Shown here: positions 1 to 9,788 of the stretch, piece after piece
Layout of the letters: each line of letters opens with the position of its first letter
Numbering within the stretch: position 1 is the stretch's first letter
Made by a program: the position numbers and the translations under genes
The notes under the pieces: model-generated
The model's input: the letters and a program-made list of their open reading frames with translations, nothing else
What the model was told of the DNA's origin: nothing
The model's database searches: none
Assembly (NCBI RefSeq): GCF_017921815.1
Contig: NZ_JAGEMM010000005.1
Coordinates: forward strand, 1 to 64,000
DNA length: 64,000 nucleotides
Direction: 5' to 3'
Origin: Microvirga antarctica
GTDB taxonomy: Bacteria > Pseudomonadota > Alphaproteobacteria > Rhizobiales > Beijerinckiaceae

Positions 1-493
1 GGAAAAAAACATGTCCCGGACAATGCCGCCAAATTCTAAGATAATTCAAACAAAGCAACCAAAACCAAAACCAGTGCGGCGCCCCGTCGATGGCCGCTTT
101 ATAAAGCCGCTCATCACGTCGTGTCAAACACAAAAATGCGGCCGCGATCATATTTTTTCGTCCGGCAGGCTTTCAGCCCGTCACGGACAGTCAAACCGCG
201 TGCGGGCACGGGCTTGGCGCGTACGGGAACCGAAACGATACAGGATGACCCGCCGCGAATAGCCTGGACGACGAATCAGGTTACGCAGGCCGATCAGTCG
301 GATACTTTGATGTGTCAGATGTGGAGCGCGCGGATACCGCTTGCACTCGCCCTGTCTGTCGGGACGCCTCAGGGCATCTTTCGCGCCCTCGCGCCCCCTG
401 TGGCAGGGGCCGGAGGAATACCCCATTTCGCCGGCAATGCAAGTGCAAATATGGCCTCCTGGAGGGCCACGATCCGACAGCGTGCCGTCGCGC
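1..493. other. Unassigned intergenic region at window start
   Basis: No convincing gene, tRNA or recognisable structured RNA is seen here. The first ~160 bases are clearly more AT-rich than the rest of the window and contain a perfect 12-bp palindrome GCTTTATAAAGC at 96-107. Short open frames on both strands have no family resemblance and mutually conflicting frames. The region lies downstream of the minus-strand amidotransferase gene and probably holds its terminator plus a promoter or terminator of a gene left of the window. Confidence 0.5.
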
Positions 494-1285
494 TCAGGCG
501 GCGATCTGCGCCATGGTCTCGTTGAGGCAGCGCACCTGCGTGGCCGCTCCGGCCCGCGCCACCAGGCTGCAGCCCTTGGGGACCTCGCGCCACGTGCTCG
601 CGTCCTTGTCGATGGGTTCCGAGACAACCAGGAGGCTGCCTTCCGCCTCGCGGAAATAGAGGGTCGGGGGCTGCCCGTCGCAGGACCAGCGGAAGGCCCA
701 CAGGCTTTCGCCGTCCGCGACCGCGGCGGTGAACTTGAGAGCCTCCTCGATCCCCGCCTCCGCCATCAGGCTGCGCACCTGCTTGAGCGTTCGGGCCATG
801 GCGTCGACGGGGTCGTTCGACAGGCCGTTGGCGACGGCGAGCAGAAAGATCGCCTCCGAATCCGTGGTTCCCACGCGGGCGTCATACAGCTCATCGGGAA
901 TCAGCGCTTCAAGGCGGCGTTTGATCCGATGATAGCCGCCGATCTGGCCATTATGCATGAACAGGTGCCGGCCATTGGCAAAAGGGTGGCAATTGGCGCG
1001 GGTCGTCGCGGTGCCGGTCGAGGCGCGCACATGGGCGAAGAACAGGCGTGAGCGGACCTGATCGCAGAGGCTGCGGAGATTTTCGTCCGACCAGGCCGGT
1101 CGGACTTCCCGGTAGAGGCCCGGCACGCTGCGCTCGCCATACCAGCCGAGGCCGAACCCGTCCCCGTTGGTCTCGGTCTTCGCCTCTGCTGCGTGAAGCG
1201 ATTGGTGAACAAGCGAATGAGACGGCGCACAGACGAGGTCGGTGAGAAAGATCGGCTCTCCCCGATAGGCAAGGAAACGGCACAT
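494..1285 (-). CDS. Class II glutamine amidotransferase (EgtC/YafJ-like)
   Basis: A 263-residue Ntn-type glutamine amidotransferase domain protein. The start is set at the ATG giving MCRFLAYRG, because the Cys right after Met must become the N-terminal nucleophile; an in-frame GTG 15 bases upstream would bury it. Other hallmarks are the ETNGDGFGLGWY segment near residue 40, RASTGTA, CHPF, and the MHNGQI motif that binds glutamine. The family releases ammonia from glutamine; the acceptor substrate is unknown here. No ergothioneine genes are adjacent, so EgtC function is not supported. It is divergent from the antiporter gene. The product is probably cytoplasmic. Confidence 0.85.
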   Translation of the reverse strand: MCRFLAYRGEPIFLTDLVCAPSHSLVHQSLHAAEAKTETNGDGFGLGWYGERSVPGLYREVRPAWSDENLRSLCDQVRSRLFFAHVRASTGTATTRANCHPFANGRHLFMHNGQIGGYHRIKRRLEALIPDELYDARVGTTDSEAIFLLAVANGLSNDPVDAMARTLKQVRSLMAEAGIEEALKFTAAVADGESLWAFRWSCDGQPPTLYFREAEGSLLVVSEPIDKDASTWREVPKGCSLVARAGAATQVRCLNETMAQIAA

Positions 1286-1298
1286 TCCGGTGGTCCCC

Positions 1299-1319
1299 AA
1301 GGCGCTCTCAAGGCGCCTT
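1299..1319. promoter_or_regulatory. Hairpin between divergent genes
   Basis: A perfect 7-bp inverted repeat, AAGGCGC and GCGCCTT separated by 7 nt, lies 14 bases upstream of the amidotransferase ATG. It could be an operator or a 5' leader hairpin. The function is not known and the repeat is short enough to be coincidental. Confidence 0.25.
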
Positions 1320-1466
1320 TCATGTCCTGTTGTGTCAATCTAACCTGTGCGGATCAGGGTGAACAGCCGGTTAACGGCCCGGCCGTTGCGGCCCATGCGG
1401 GCTTCCCTTAAGAACCGAGCGCAGGCGCAACGAGCCGGGACAGCCGGCAGCCACGGGGGGTGTGAG

Positions 1467-2882
1467 ATGGTTCGACCGGCGACGAGCCGGCTTGCGGCGG
1501 TGGGCCTGGCGGTCCTGTTCGCAGCCCTGCCGAATGCCGCTTCGGCGGCCGAACTCGACGGTCGCACCCTGGGTGCCCTGTGGGCCCTGCCCTTCGTCGG
1601 GATCCTGCTGTCCATCGCGCTGATGCCCTTGCTGGCGGCCCATGCCTGGGAGCACCACCAGGGGAAGATCGCTGCCCTCTGGGCCGTGCTTGTCCTCGGT
1701 CCCATGATGCTCTTCATCGGCCCTGCCACGGCCGTGCAGGCCCTCGCGCACACCGCTTTCCTCGAATACATCCCGTTCATTCTTCTGCTGGTGGCGCTGT
1801 TCACGGTGTCGGGAGGGATCGTGATCCGGGGCAATATCCACGGGGCGCCCGTCGCCAACACGGCGCTGCTCGCCATCGGGGCGGTTCTCGCGAGCCTCAT
1901 CGGCACCACCGGCGCCTCGATGGTCATGATCCGCCCGGTCATGAGGGCCAATGACAACCGGCGCTTCAACGTTCACGTCATCGTCTTCTTCATCTTCCTG
2001 GTGTCGAATATCGGCGGTTCGCTGACGCCGCTCGGCGACCCGCCGCTTTTCCTCGGCTTCCTGCGCGGGGTCGATTTCTTCTGGACGACGCAGAACCTGT
2101 GGCGCGAGACGCTGTTCGTCGCCGGCATCCTGCTGGCCCTCTTCTTTGTGGTCGACTGGGCGATCTACCGGAAGGAGGGTGTCATCCGGCCCGACCCCAC
2201 GCCGGATTCACCCATCCGGGTCGTGGGCGCGGTCAATCTCGGGCTGTTGGCAGTCGTCATTGCCGCCATCCTCATGAGCGCAACGCTCGATCTCGGCCGG
2301 ATCACGGTGCTGGGCAGCGAGATCGAATTTTCCAACCTGCTGCGCGACCTGACCATGATCGCCGTGGCGGTTGTCTCTCTCCGGGCGACACCCGCCGCGT
2401 TGCGGACGGAGAACGGTTTTTCATGGGGGCCGATCGTCGAGGTCGCCAAATTGTTCGCCGGGATCTTCATCACCATCATCCCGGTGCTGGCCATGCTGCG
2501 GGCGGGCGCCGACGGGCTCTTCGCGCCCCTTGTCGGGCTGGTCACGCATTCCGACGGCAGCCCCAACAACGCCGCCTATTTCTGGCTCGCGGGCGGGCTG
2601 TCGTCGTTTCTCGACAACGCCCCGACCTATCTGGTGTTCTTCGAGCTCGCCGGCGGCGACGCGCAGCGGCTGATGACGGCGGGCGCTGTGACTCTCACGG
2701 CCATCTCGGCCGGCGCCGTCTTCATGGGGGCCAATTCCTATATCGGCAACGCGCCGAACTTCATGGTCTACGCCATCGCCCGTGAAGGCGGCGTCAGGAT
2801 GCCGAGCTTCTTCGGCTACCTGCTGTGGTCCTGCACGATCCTGCTGCCGGTCTTCCTGATCACGACGCTCGTGTTCTTCTGA
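1467..2882 (+). CDS. Sodium:proton antiporter, NhaD/CitMHS-like
   Basis: A 471-residue integral inner-membrane protein of the ion transporter superfamily, predicted to exchange Na+ for H+. The start chosen is ATG 1467, which gives a hydrophobic N-terminal segment ending ASAAELDG, like a cleavable signal or first helix; the frame stays open upstream but is Arg-rich and unlikely. Roughly a dozen hydrophobic segments follow. Family motifs seen are GTTGAS near residue 150, the [14 protein letters not shown] stretch near residue 190, and [10 protein letters not shown] near residue 390; polar breaks in such helices normally form the ion site. The last 23 bases overlap the convergent mutM gene. The substrate cation is inferred from family only. 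Confidence 0.8.
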   Translation: MVRPATSRLAAVGLAVLFAALPNAASAAELDGRTLGALWALPFVGILLSIALMPLLAAHAWEHHQGKIAALWAVLVLGPMMLFIGPATAVQALAHTAFLEYIPFILLLVALFTVSGGIVIRGNIHGAPVANTALLAIGAVLASLIGTTGASMVMIRPVMRANDNRRFNVHVIVFFIFLVSNIGGSLTPLGDPPLFLGFLRGVDFFWTTQNLWRETLFVAGILLALFFVVDWAIYRKEGVIRPDPTPDSPIRVVGAVNLGLLAVVIAAILMSATLDLGRITVLGSEIEFSNLLRDLTMIAVAVVSLRATPAALRTENGFSWGPIVEVAKLFAGIFITIIPVLAMLRAGADGLFAPLVGLVTHSDGSPNNAAYFWLAGGLSSFLDNAPTYLVFFELAGGDAQRLMTAGAVTLTAISAGAVFMGANSYIGNAPNFMVYAIAREGGVRMPSFFGYLLWSCTILLPVFLITTLVFF

Positions 2883-3771
2883 GGCGGGCTGCCCGCTGGC
2901 AGTGCGGACACAGGAAGGTCGAGCGGCCGGACTGCACGATGCGCCGGACGACGCCCGTGCAGGCAGGCGTGACGCAGGCCTCGCCTTCCCGGTCATAGAC
3001 CCGGAAGCGGTGCTGGAAATAGCCGAGCGTGCCATCGACCTGGGCATGATCCCGCAGGGTCGAGCCTCCCGCCACGACGGCTTCGTTCAGCACGTCCCGA
3101 ATGGAGTCGGAAAGGAGATGCGCTTTCTGCGTCGGTTTGCCCGCGGCGGTAGCAAGCGAGCCCGCTGCTGCCTCCGGATGGAGGCCGGACCGGAAGAGCG
3201 CCTCCGACACATAGATGTTGCCGAGCCCGGCGATCAGGCCCTGATCCAGCAGCGCCGCCTTGAGCGGCGTGCGCTTGCCGGCAAAGAGCCGCGCGATGGT
3301 CTCGCCCGAGAGTTCGTTGCCGAGAGGCTCGATTCCCATCCCCACAAAATGGCGGCTGGTCTCGAGTTCGGCGCGCGGGATCAGATCCATGAAGCCGAAC
3401 CGTCGCGCATCGTTATAGGTCACGGTCGCACCATTCGAGAGCCGGAAGACCACGTGATCGTGCGTGGCGAGATCCCCAGCCGGCAGGGCGAATTCGCCCG
3501 GGGCGATCGTCGTGCCGCCATTTGTCACCAGGAATCGACCGGACATGCCCAGATGCATGACCAGCACCTCGCCCGACGACAGGTCGGCCAGCAGATATTT
3601 GGCCCGCCGGCCCAACGCCGTGATCTCGCGGCCAAGCAGGCGGTCGGCGAAATGCTCGGGAAACGGGAAGCGCAGGTCCGGTCGGCGCAGCACCACCTCC
3701 GTGAAGCGCGCACCCACCATGGCGGGCTCCAGACCCCTCCGGACGGTTTCCACTTCGGGCAGTTCAGGCAT
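2860..3771 (-). CDS. mutM: Formamidopyrimidine-DNA glycosylase (Fpg/MutM)
   Basis: A 303-residue base-excision repair enzyme that removes 8-oxoguanine and formamidopyrimidines and nicks the abasic site. The start is the ATG giving MPELPEVE, since Pro2 is the catalytic Schiff-base nucleophile and Glu3 also acts in catalysis; longer frames upstream are spurious. Other conserved parts are [16 protein letters not shown], the [11 protein letters not shown] helix-two-turns-helix and a C-terminal zinc finger with CVTPAC and CPHC. It is convergent with the antiporter gene, overlapping by 23 bases, and divergent from ubiE, a mutM/ubiE arrangement common in Alphaproteobacteria. A short extension follows the zinc finger. 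Confidence 0.97.
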   Translation of the reverse strand: MPELPEVETVRRGLEPAMVGARFTEVVLRRPDLRFPFPEHFADRLLGREITALGRRAKYLLADLSSGEVLVMHLGMSGRFLVTNGGTTIAPGEFALPAGDLATHDHVVFRLSNGATVTYNDARRFGFMDLIPRAELETSRHFVGMGIEPLGNELSGETIARLFAGKRTPLKAALLDQGLIAGLGNIYVSEALFRSGLHPEAAAGSLATAAGKPTQKAHLLSDSIRDVLNEAVVAGGSTLRDHAQVDGTLGYFQHRFRVYDREGEACVTPACTGVVRRIVQSGRSTFLCPHCQRAARLRRTRAS

Positions 3772-3865
3772 CAACCATCTCTCGGGTTCGCGACGGCCTT
3801 CACATAGCGTTTCGGGCGCGCTTCCGCTATGGATCGCCACACAGATGATGTGAGGCGTGACGACC

Positions 3866-4615
3866 ATGACCGACGAGAAGACCCATTTCGGCTTCCAGTC
3901 CGTGCGGCTCGAGGAGAAGCAGGGCAAGGTCAACGAGGTGTTCCACTCGGTCGCGAGCCGCTACGACCTCATGAACGACCTCATGTCGGCAGGCCTCCAC
4001 CGGCTCTGGAAGAGTGCCCTCGTCACGGCCGTCCGGCCGCCCCGGGACCGGCCCTTCCGTCATCTCGACGTTGCTGGCGGCACGGGCGACGTCGCCTTCC
4101 GCATTCTTGAGGCCGGCGGAACCCAGACGCACGTCACCGTGCTCGACATCAACGGCGACATGCTCAAGGTCGGGCAGGAGCGCGCGGGCGACCGGTTCGC
4201 CGACCGGATCGATTTCGTCGAGGCCAATGCCGAAGAGTTGCCCCTCGCATCCAAGTCCTTCGATGCCTACACGATCGCGTTCGGCATCAGGAACGTGCCG
4301 CGCATCGACGCGGCGCTGCGCGAGGCCCATCGGGTCCTGAAGCCCGGCGGCCGTTTTCTGTGCCTCGAATTTGCAAAAGTCGACGTGCCCCTGCTCGACC
4401 GCATCTACGACGCCTATTCGTTCAACGTCATTCCCAAGCTGGGAGAGATGGTGACCGGGGATTCGCAATCCTACCAGTATCTGGTGGAATCGATCCGCCG
4501 GTTCCCCACGCCCGCGGCCTTCGCCCGGATGATCGAGGCGGCAGGGTTCAAACGCGTCACGCACCGGGCGCTGACCGGCGGCGTCGTCAACATTCATTCC
4601 GGCTGGAAGATCTGA
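3866..4615 (+). CDS. ubiE: Ubiquinone/menaquinone C-methyltransferase UbiE
   Basis: A 249-residue SAM-dependent C-methyltransferase of ubiquinone synthesis. The start is ATG 3866, with GAGG ten bases upstream; a GTG nine bases earlier is in frame but too close to that Shine-Dalgarno. Motifs are the N-terminal [16 protein letters not shown] typical of UbiE, the SAM loop [11 protein letters not shown] near residue 75, the DINGDML acidic strand, and a C-terminal [11 protein letters not shown] ending. It is the first gene of a tight set ubiE-ubiB-coaBC-dut with one-base gaps or ATGA overlaps, so it is probably co-transcribed with them. Confidence 0.97.
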   Translation: MTDEKTHFGFQSVRLEEKQGKVNEVFHSVASRYDLMNDLMSAGLHRLWKSALVTAVRPPRDRPFRHLDVAGGTGDVAFRILEAGGTQTHVTVLDINGDMLKVGQERAGDRFADRIDFVEANAEELPLASKSFDAYTIAFGIRNVPRIDAALREAHRVLKPGGRFLCLEFAKVDVPLLDRIYDAYSFNVIPKLGEMVTGDSQSYQYLVESIRRFPTPAAFARMIEAAGFKRVTHRALTGGVVNIHSGWKI

Positions 4616-4616
4616 C

Positions 4617-6179
4617 GTGATCGGCAGCCTCGTCCATCTGGCCCGCAACGCCCGCGCGGGTTTCGTCCTGGCGCGAGAAGGCGCCCTCTCCCTCATCGAT
4701 CCGAACGCCCTGCCGCCCTCGGCGCGGCTGGGCCTGCGCGTCGCACGGATGATCGAGCGGCGCAGCGGGGGCGACAGTGCCGCGCGTCTGTCGACGGCGC
4801 TCACACGTCTCGGGCCGTCCTATGTGAAGTTCGGGCAGTTTCTGGCCACCCGCCCCGATATCGTCGGCGCGGCGGCGGCCCTCGATCTGGAGCGCCTGCA
4901 GGACCGCATGCCGCCCTTTCCCCGGGCAGAGGCCGTGCGCGTGGTTGAAAGCGCGCTCGGCCGTCCGCTGAGCGAGATGTTCGTGGCGTTCAGCGAACCG
5001 CTGGCGGCGGCCTCCATCGCACAGGTCCACAAGGCGGTGATCCGCACGAATGAGGGCGACCTGACGGTCGCCGTCAAGGTGGTGAGACCCGGCGTCCGCG
5101 AAGGCTTTGCGCGCGATCTCCAGGCCATGCGGGCGGCGGCCCGCCTGTTCGAGCGCTGGGTGCCGGATGCCCGGCGGCTGAAACCGGTCGAGATCGTCGA
5201 TGCACTGGCCCGTTCCGTCTCGGTGGAAATGGACCTGCGGCTCGAGGCGGCGGCCGTCTCGGAGCTAGCCGAGAACACCAAGGACGATCTCGATTTCCGG
5301 GTCCCGAAACCCGAATGGGACCTCACCGCCCGGGACGTGCTGACCATCACCTGGATCGACGGTATCCGCCTCAACGACGTGGCGGCCATCGAGGCTGCCG
5401 GGCTCGACCGGGTTGCGCTCGGCCGCACGGTCATCCAGTCGTTCCTGCGGCACGCGATCCGCGATGGTTTTTTTCACGCCGATATGCATCCCGGCAATCT
5501 GTTCGTGGATGACCAAGGCCGTCTCGTGGCGGTCGATTTCGGCATCATGGGCCGGCTCGGCATGAAGGAACGCCGGTTCCTCGCCGAGATCCTGCTCGGG
5601 TTCATCCAGCGCGACTATCTGCGCGTGGCGCGGGTGCATTTCGAGGCCGGCTACGTGCCGCCGCATCATTCGGTCGAGGATTTTGCCCAGGCGATCCGCG
5701 CGATCGGCGAGCCCATTCACGACCGCCGCGCAGACGAAATCTCGATGGCAAAGCTCCTGACCCTGCTGTTCGAGATCACCGCGCTGTTCGACATGGCGAC
5801 GCGCATCGAACTCGTCATGCTGCAGAAGACCATGGTGGTGGTCGAGGGCGTCGCGCGCAATCTTGATCCGAAACTCGATATGTGGACGACCTCCGAGCCC
5901 GTCGTGCGGACCTGGATGGAGCGCCATATCGGACCGGTCGGTCGCATCGAGGAGGCTGGCAAGGGCCTGATGACGCTTGCGGGCCTTGCCGCCGACCTGC
6001 CCGACATGGCCCTGAGGGCACAACGGATCCTGGCCCGTGTCGACGATCTGACGGCCAGGAACCTCGCGCGGGACGATGCGGGCAGGGTCGCGGGGCGATC
6101 CCGCGGACACGGCTGGAACACGGCGGCCTTGTGGATCATCGCGCTGTCCCTGATGATCATCGCGTTCGGAGAGTTCTGA
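4617..6179 (+). CDS. ubiB: Ubiquinone biosynthesis accessory ATPase/kinase-like UbiB
   Basis: A 520-residue member of the atypical UbiB/ADCK kinase-like family, needed for aerobic ubiquinone synthesis. It starts at GTG 4617, one base after the ubiE stop. Seen in order: the KxGQ motif (YVKFGQFLATRPDI near residue 75), the Ala-rich loop AAASIAQVHKA in place of a Gly-rich loop, a conserved Lys in VAVKVVRPG, HADMHPGNL in the catalytic-loop position and VDFGIMG as the metal-binding DFG. A C-terminal hydrophobic segment near residues 500-518 would anchor it to the inner membrane, where the Ubi complex acts. Confidence 0.96.
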   Translation: MIGSLVHLARNARAGFVLAREGALSLIDPNALPPSARLGLRVARMIERRSGGDSAARLSTALTRLGPSYVKFGQFLATRPDIVGAAAALDLERLQDRMPPFPRAEAVRVVESALGRPLSEMFVAFSEPLAAASIAQVHKAVIRTNEGDLTVAVKVVRPGVREGFARDLQAMRAAARLFERWVPDARRLKPVEIVDALARSVSVEMDLRLEAAAVSELAENTKDDLDFRVPKPEWDLTARDVLTITWIDGIRLNDVAAIEAAGLDRVALGRTVIQSFLRHAIRDGFFHADMHPGNLFVDDQGRLVAVDFGIMGRLGMKERRFLAEILLGFIQRDYLRVARVHFEAGYVPPHHSVEDFAQAIRAIGEPIHDRRADEISMAKLLTLLFEITALFDMATRIELVMLQKTMVVVEGVARNLDPKLDMWTTSEPVVRTWMERHIGPVGRIEEAGKGLMTLAGLAADLPDMALRAQRILARVDDLTARNLARDDAGRVAGRSRGHGWNTAALWIIALSLMIIAFGEF

Positions 6180-6181
6180 CC

Positions 6182-7393
6182 ATGGTCCTGGCCGGAAAGC
6201 GCGTCCTTCTGGTGATCGGCGGCGGCATTGCCGCCTACAAGGCGCTCGACCTCATCCGGCGCCTGCGCGAACGCGGCGCCTCCGTGCGGTGCATCCTGAC
6301 AGCGGGTGCGCAGGCTTTCGTGACGCCGCTCGCCGCCTCCGCCCTCTCCGGGCAACGCAGCCATACGGACCTGTTCGACCGCGAAGACGAGGCCGATATC
6401 GGCCATATCCGTCTGGCGCGGGATGCGGATATTGTCGTTGTCGCCCCGGCCACGGCCAATCTCATGGCCCGTATGGCGGGAGGCCACGCGGACGATCTCG
6501 CGTCGACTGTTCTGCTGGCCACCACCCTGCCGATCCTCCTGGCGCCCGCCATGAACGTGCGCATGTGGCAGCATCCCGCGACGCAGCGCAATCTCGCGAC
6601 ATTGCAGGCTGACGGCGTGCGCGTGGTGGGCCCCAATGACGGCGCCATGGCCGAGGCCGAGACCGGCCCGGGCCGCATGGCCGAGCCCCTCGAAATCGCC
6701 GATGCGGTCCGCCAGGTTCTGGCGCCGACCGGACCGCTCGCTGGACGGCACGTGCTCATCACCTCCGGGCCGACGCACGAGCCCATCGATCCGGTGCGCT
6801 ACATCGCGAACCGCTCGTCGGGCAAGCAGGGCCACGCCATCGCGCGCGCTGCTGCCGCCGCAGGTGCACGCGTGACGCTGGTCTCGGGGCCCGTCTCGCT
6901 GCCCGATCAGGCCGGGATCACCACCGTTCATGTGGAAAGTGCGCGCGACATGCTGGCGGCGGTCGAAATGGCGCTGCCGGCCGATATCGGCATCTTCGCC
7001 GCAGCGGTCGCCGATTGGCGCGTTGTCCATGCCGGCGCTCAGAAGATGAAGAAGGATGGCGGCGCGCTGCAGCCCCTCTCGCTGACCGAAAATCCCGACA
7101 TCCTCGCCACCATCGCGCACCGCACGCAAGGCCGTCCCGAACTCGTCGTGGGTTTCGCGGCCGAGACCCAGAATGTCATCGCGAATGCCAAGGCCAAACT
7201 CGCCCGCAAGGGCTGCGATCTCATCGTCGCCAACGACGTGTCGGCGGAAGGCGGCGTCATGGGCGGCGACATGAATACGGTGCATCTCGTCGGCCCCACC
7301 GGCATCGAGACCTGGCCGACCCTGTCGAAAGCCGAGGTTGCCAGCCGCCTCGTGAGCGCGGTCGGCGCCCTCCTGAAGTCGTCGCCATCATGA
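6182..7393 (+). CDS. coaBC: Bifunctional PPC decarboxylase / pantothenate-cysteine ligase
   Basis: A 403-residue two-domain coenzyme A enzyme. The N-terminal CoaC flavoprotein (about 1-180) decarboxylates phosphopantothenoylcysteine; the C-terminal CoaB (about 185-400) makes it from phosphopantothenate, cysteine and CTP. CoaC features are GGGIAAYK, His75 in GHIRLAR and the PAMNVRMW motif with Asn125. The position of the reducing Cys158 of E. coli Dfp is Glu158 here ([11 protein letters not shown], codon 6653-6655). CoaB features are [27 protein letters not shown] and VGFAAET. It starts two bases after ubiB and its stop overlaps the dut start. Confidence 0.96.
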   Translation: MVLAGKRVLLVIGGGIAAYKALDLIRRLRERGASVRCILTAGAQAFVTPLAASALSGQRSHTDLFDREDEADIGHIRLARDADIVVVAPATANLMARMAGGHADDLASTVLLATTLPILLAPAMNVRMWQHPATQRNLATLQADGVRVVGPNDGAMAEAETGPGRMAEPLEIADAVRQVLAPTGPLAGRHVLITSGPTHEPIDPVRYIANRSSGKQGHAIARAAAAAGARVTLVSGPVSLPDQAGITTVHVESARDMLAAVEMALPADIGIFAAAVADWRVVHAGAQKMKKDGGALQPLSLTENPDILATIAHRTQGRPELVVGFAAETQNVIANAKAKLARKGCDLIVANDVSAEGGVMGGDMNTVHLVGPTGIETWPTLSKAEVASRLVSAVGALLKSSPS

Positions 7394-7857
7394 CCGGGCG
7401 TCTGCTCGTTCGCCGCCTTGCCCATGCGCAGGACCTTCCCCTGCCGCGCTACGAGAGCGAGGGCGCTGCCGGCATGGATCTCGTCGCGGCGCTGCCCGTC
7501 GACCTACCCATCGTCATCCCGCCAATGGGACGCGCATTGGTCCCGACCGGCCTCGTCCTCGCGCTTGAACCCGGGTTCGAGGCCCAGATCCGGCCTCGCT
7601 CAGGGCTGGCGCTCAAGCATGGCGTCACCGTGCTCAACACGCCCGGCACCATCGACTCGGATTATCGCGGCGAGGTGCAGGTCATTCTGGTGAATTTCGG
7701 CGCCTCTGACTTCACGGTGGCCCGCGGGATGCGGATGGCCCAGATGGTCGTCGCCCCCGTCACGCAGGTGGCCGTCGTCCCGGTCGAGACCGTCCCGGAG
7801 ACGTCGCGCGGCGCATCCGGTTTTGGATCGACCGGCCTGTCGCAGGGCGGTTCATGA
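7390..7857 (+). CDS. dut: dUTP diphosphatase
   Basis: A 155-residue homotrimeric dUTPase that hydrolyses dUTP to dUMP, keeping uracil out of DNA and feeding dTMP synthesis. All five family motifs are present: [30 protein letters not shown] with the catalytic Asp, RMAQMVV, and the C-terminal [10 protein letters not shown] arm that closes over the nucleotide. The ATG overlaps the coaBC stop as ATGA, and its own stop overlaps the next start the same way, indicating translational coupling. dut next to coaBC is a widespread bacterial pairing. Confidence 0.97.
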   Translation: MTGRLLVRRLAHAQDLPLPRYESEGAAGMDLVAALPVDLPIVIPPMGRALVPTGLVLALEPGFEAQIRPRSGLALKHGVTVLNTPGTIDSDYRGEVQVILVNFGASDFTVARGMRMAQMVVAPVTQVAVVPVETVPETSRGASGFGSTGLSQGGS

Positions 7858-8303
7858 ACCTCCTGTCGCGGCGCTCGCGTCTGGCGATCACGGCGGTCAC
7901 GGATATCGCGCTCTATGCCCGTCCGCAGGCGGTTTCCGCGAAGGCGCTGGCCGCCCGCCACGACCTGCCCCCCCGCCATCTCGAGCCTGTTCTGCAGGCC
8001 CTCGTTCGCGCGGCGATCCTGAAAGGCGTACGGGGACCCCGCGGCGGGTATGAACTGGCGCGGGAACGTCGGCGGATCACGGCGGGCGAGATCGTCCGGA
8101 TCGCCATGGCGGCGCCGGATGAAGAGGCTCCCTCTGCGGTCCCGGTTTCGAAGCTCGCCGAGAGGGTCATTGACCCTCTCGTGGCCCAGGGCATCGAGTC
8201 ATTTCTCGCCTATCTGGACGCCGTTACCGTTGAGGAACTGTGTGCGCGGGCCCAGGCTGCCGGCGCGATCGACATTCGGATGCCCATCGATTTCACGATT
8301 TGA
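7854..8303 (+). CDS. Rrf2-family transcriptional regulator
   Basis: A 149-residue winged-helix DNA-binding protein. The helix-turn-helix region ([21 protein letters not shown], shortened here) and the wing with [10 protein letters not shown] are typical of Rrf2 proteins. Only one cysteine is present, so the three-Cys iron-sulfur site of IscR is absent; it resembles the cluster-free, CymR-like branch. It is coupled to dut by an ATGA overlap and lies 74 bases upstream of cysK, with an inverted repeat between them. I infer that it controls cysteine synthesis, but the effector is unknown. Confidence 0.85.
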   Translation: MNLLSRRSRLAITAVTDIALYARPQAVSAKALAARHDLPPRHLEPVLQALVRAAILKGVRGPRGGYELARERRRITAGEIVRIAMAAPDEEAPSAVPVSKLAERVIDPLVAQGIESFLAYLDAVTVEELCARAQAAGAIDIRMPIDFTI

Positions 8304-8313
8304 AATGTGATTT

Positions 8314-8347
8314 ACCGGGTTTATCGACACTACATGTGAAACACGGT
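8314..8347. promoter_or_regulatory. Candidate Rrf2 operator before cysK
   Basis: Inverted repeat ACCGGGTTT-N16-AAACACGGT, eight of nine positions paired, 31 bases before the cysK ATG and directly after the Rrf2 gene. Size and position fit a dimeric regulator site, plausibly that of the adjacent Rrf2 protein. No footprint or motif database was consulted. Confidence 0.45.
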
Positions 8348-8377
8348 AGAACGTAGCACGCCTATCAGGAGACATTC

Positions 8378-9340
8378 ATGGCTGACACCGAATCCAAGCC
8401 CGGCCGCGGCCGGATCTACGGCTCCATCACCGACACGATCGGCAACACGCCGCTGGTTCGCCTCAATCGGCTGCCGAAGGAATACGGCGTGGATGCGGAA
8501 ATTCTGGTGAAGCTCGAGTTCTTCAATCCGATTGCGAGCGTCAAGGACCGCATCGGCGTCAACATGATCGACGCTCTTGAGGCCTCCGGCGCCATCAAGC
8601 CCGGCTCGACACTCGTGGAGCCTACATCCGGCAATACCGGCATCGCGCTTGCCTTCGTGGCGGCTGCACGCGGCTACCGCCTGATCCTCGTCATGCCCGA
8701 GACCATGTCGATCGAACGCCGCAAGATGCTGGCCTTCCTCGGCGCGGAGCTTGAGCTAACGCCCGGCCCGCTCGGCATGAAGGGCGCCATCGCCAAGGCC
8801 GAAGAGCTGCTGGCGACAATCCCCAATTCGGTGATGCCGCAGCAATTCAAGAACCCGGCCAACCCGGACATCCACCGCAGGACCACCGCCGAGGAGATCT
8901 GGAACGACACCAACGGACAACTCGATGCCTTCGTGGCGGGCGTGGGGACCGGCGGCACGATCACCGGTGTCGGCCAGGTGCTGAAGCCCCGCCTGCCGAA
9001 CCTGAAGATCATCGCGGTTGAGCCTGAGGATTCCCCGGTTCTGTCCGGCGGCCAGCCCGGCCCGCACAAGATCCAGGGCATCGGCGCAGGCTTCGTCCCC
9101 GACGTGCTCGACCGCTCGGTCATCGACGAGATCGTCACGGTCGGCAACCAGACCGCTTTCGAGACCGCCCGCAAATTGTCCAAGCTGGAAGGCATTCCCG
9201 GCGGCATCTCGACCGGCGCCAACGTGGCGGCGGCGCTTGAGCTCGCGGCGCGGCCGGAATTCAAGGGCAAGCGGATCGTCACGGTCGCGTGCTCGTTTGC
9301 GGAGCGCTATATCTCCAGTGCCCTGTTCGAAGGACTGTAA
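8378..9340 (+). CDS. cysK: Cysteine synthase A
   Basis: A 320-residue PLP enzyme making cysteine from O-acetylserine and sulfide. The PLP lysine lies in [11 protein letters not shown] near residue 49; the substrate loop is [12 protein letters not shown]; the PLP phosphate loop is [12 protein letters not shown]; and GIGAGFVP matches the CysK family. AGGAG lies eight bases before the ATG. It follows the Rrf2 gene with a candidate operator between, and ends at a strong intrinsic terminator. The length is normal for CysK. Confidence 0.96.
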   Translation: MADTESKPGRGRIYGSITDTIGNTPLVRLNRLPKEYGVDAEILVKLEFFNPIASVKDRIGVNMIDALEASGAIKPGSTLVEPTSGNTGIALAFVAAARGYRLILVMPETMSIERRKMLAFLGAELELTPGPLGMKGAIAKAEELLATIPNSVMPQQFKNPANPDIHRRTTAEEIWNDTNGQLDAFVAGVGTGGTITGVGQVLKPRLPNLKIIAVEPEDSPVLSGGQPGPHKIQGIGAGFVPDVLDRSVIDEIVTVGNQTAFETARKLSKLEGIPGGISTGANVAAALELAARPEFKGKRIVTVACSFAERYISSALFEGL

Positions 9341-9357
9341 GTCACGCGAGGGCTCTC

Positions 9358-9383
9358 AAGGGGCGGCTTCGGCCGCCCTTTTT
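9358..9383 (+). terminator. Intrinsic terminator after cysK
   Basis: A GGGCGGC-TTCG-GCCGCCC stem with a UUCG tetraloop is followed by a T run (TTTTT), 18 bases after the cysK stop. Confidence 0.9.
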
Positions 9384-9413
9384 GTATCGACGGAACGCGG
9401 TCGCCATAAGCTT

Positions 9414-9458
9414 GACCAGAACTTCTGATGCCTGGTCGGGTTGTTCTGACAACAACCC
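9414..9458 (+). promoter_or_regulatory. Two adjacent hairpins in the leader of a small gene
   Basis: GACCAG/CTGGTC (9414-9437) is directly followed by a perfect 8-bp stem GGGTTGTT-ctgac-AACAACCC (9438-9458), ending 12 bases before the ATG at 9471 and abutting the Shine-Dalgarno area. They may be an operator or an RNA element that limits ribosome access. Function is inferred from position only. Confidence 0.4.
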
Positions 9459-9470
9459 AGGGAGTCCAGG

Positions 9471-9785
9471 ATGAGCGACCGAAAAGCGCAGCCCGCCACC
9501 GGCACGAAGACGACCGACCGCGAGCCTGTCGCGGACAGCCATCGTCTGGACGGAGCCGAGGCCAACGCCACCATGCGCGAGGTGTGGGACGAACCGGGTG
9601 GAGAGGCCTACGCGTTTCGTCAGGCGATCCAGGGCAACAACCGCGACGAGGATCACTCCGCGCTGACGGCGGCCGAAACTCCCGAGACCACCCGCCATCT
9701 GTCGGATGCCAGCCTGACCCCTGAAGAAAAGCAGGCCATGGTCGACGCGGCCACGGGAAAGACCCCGCCGAAAAAAGGCGGCTGA
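9471..9785 (+). CDS. Small hydrophilic protein of unknown function
   Basis: A 104-residue protein that I do not recognise. It is rich in Asp, Glu, Thr, Ala and Lys, lacks cysteines, signal peptide and membrane segments, and ends in a Lys/Gly tail (PPKKGG). The composition predicts a mostly disordered, acidic protein. A helical stretch near residues 80-93 (LTPEEKQAMVDAATG) is the only structured-looking part. It is followed three bases later by another small disordered protein, so the two probably form an operon. It is preceded by the cysK terminator, so it needs its own promoter. A stress-related or DNA-associated role would be speculation. Confidence 0.6.
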   Translation: MSDRKAQPATGTKTTDREPVADSHRLDGAEANATMREVWDEPGGEAYAFRQAIQGNNRDEDHSALTAAETPETTRHLSDASLTPEEKQAMVDAATGKTPPKKGG

Positions 9786-9788
9786 CCC

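Noticed and set aside
121..1051. Several plus-strand frames at the window start
   Set aside because: They are mutually overlapping, antisense to the amidotransferase gene in part, and have no family features.
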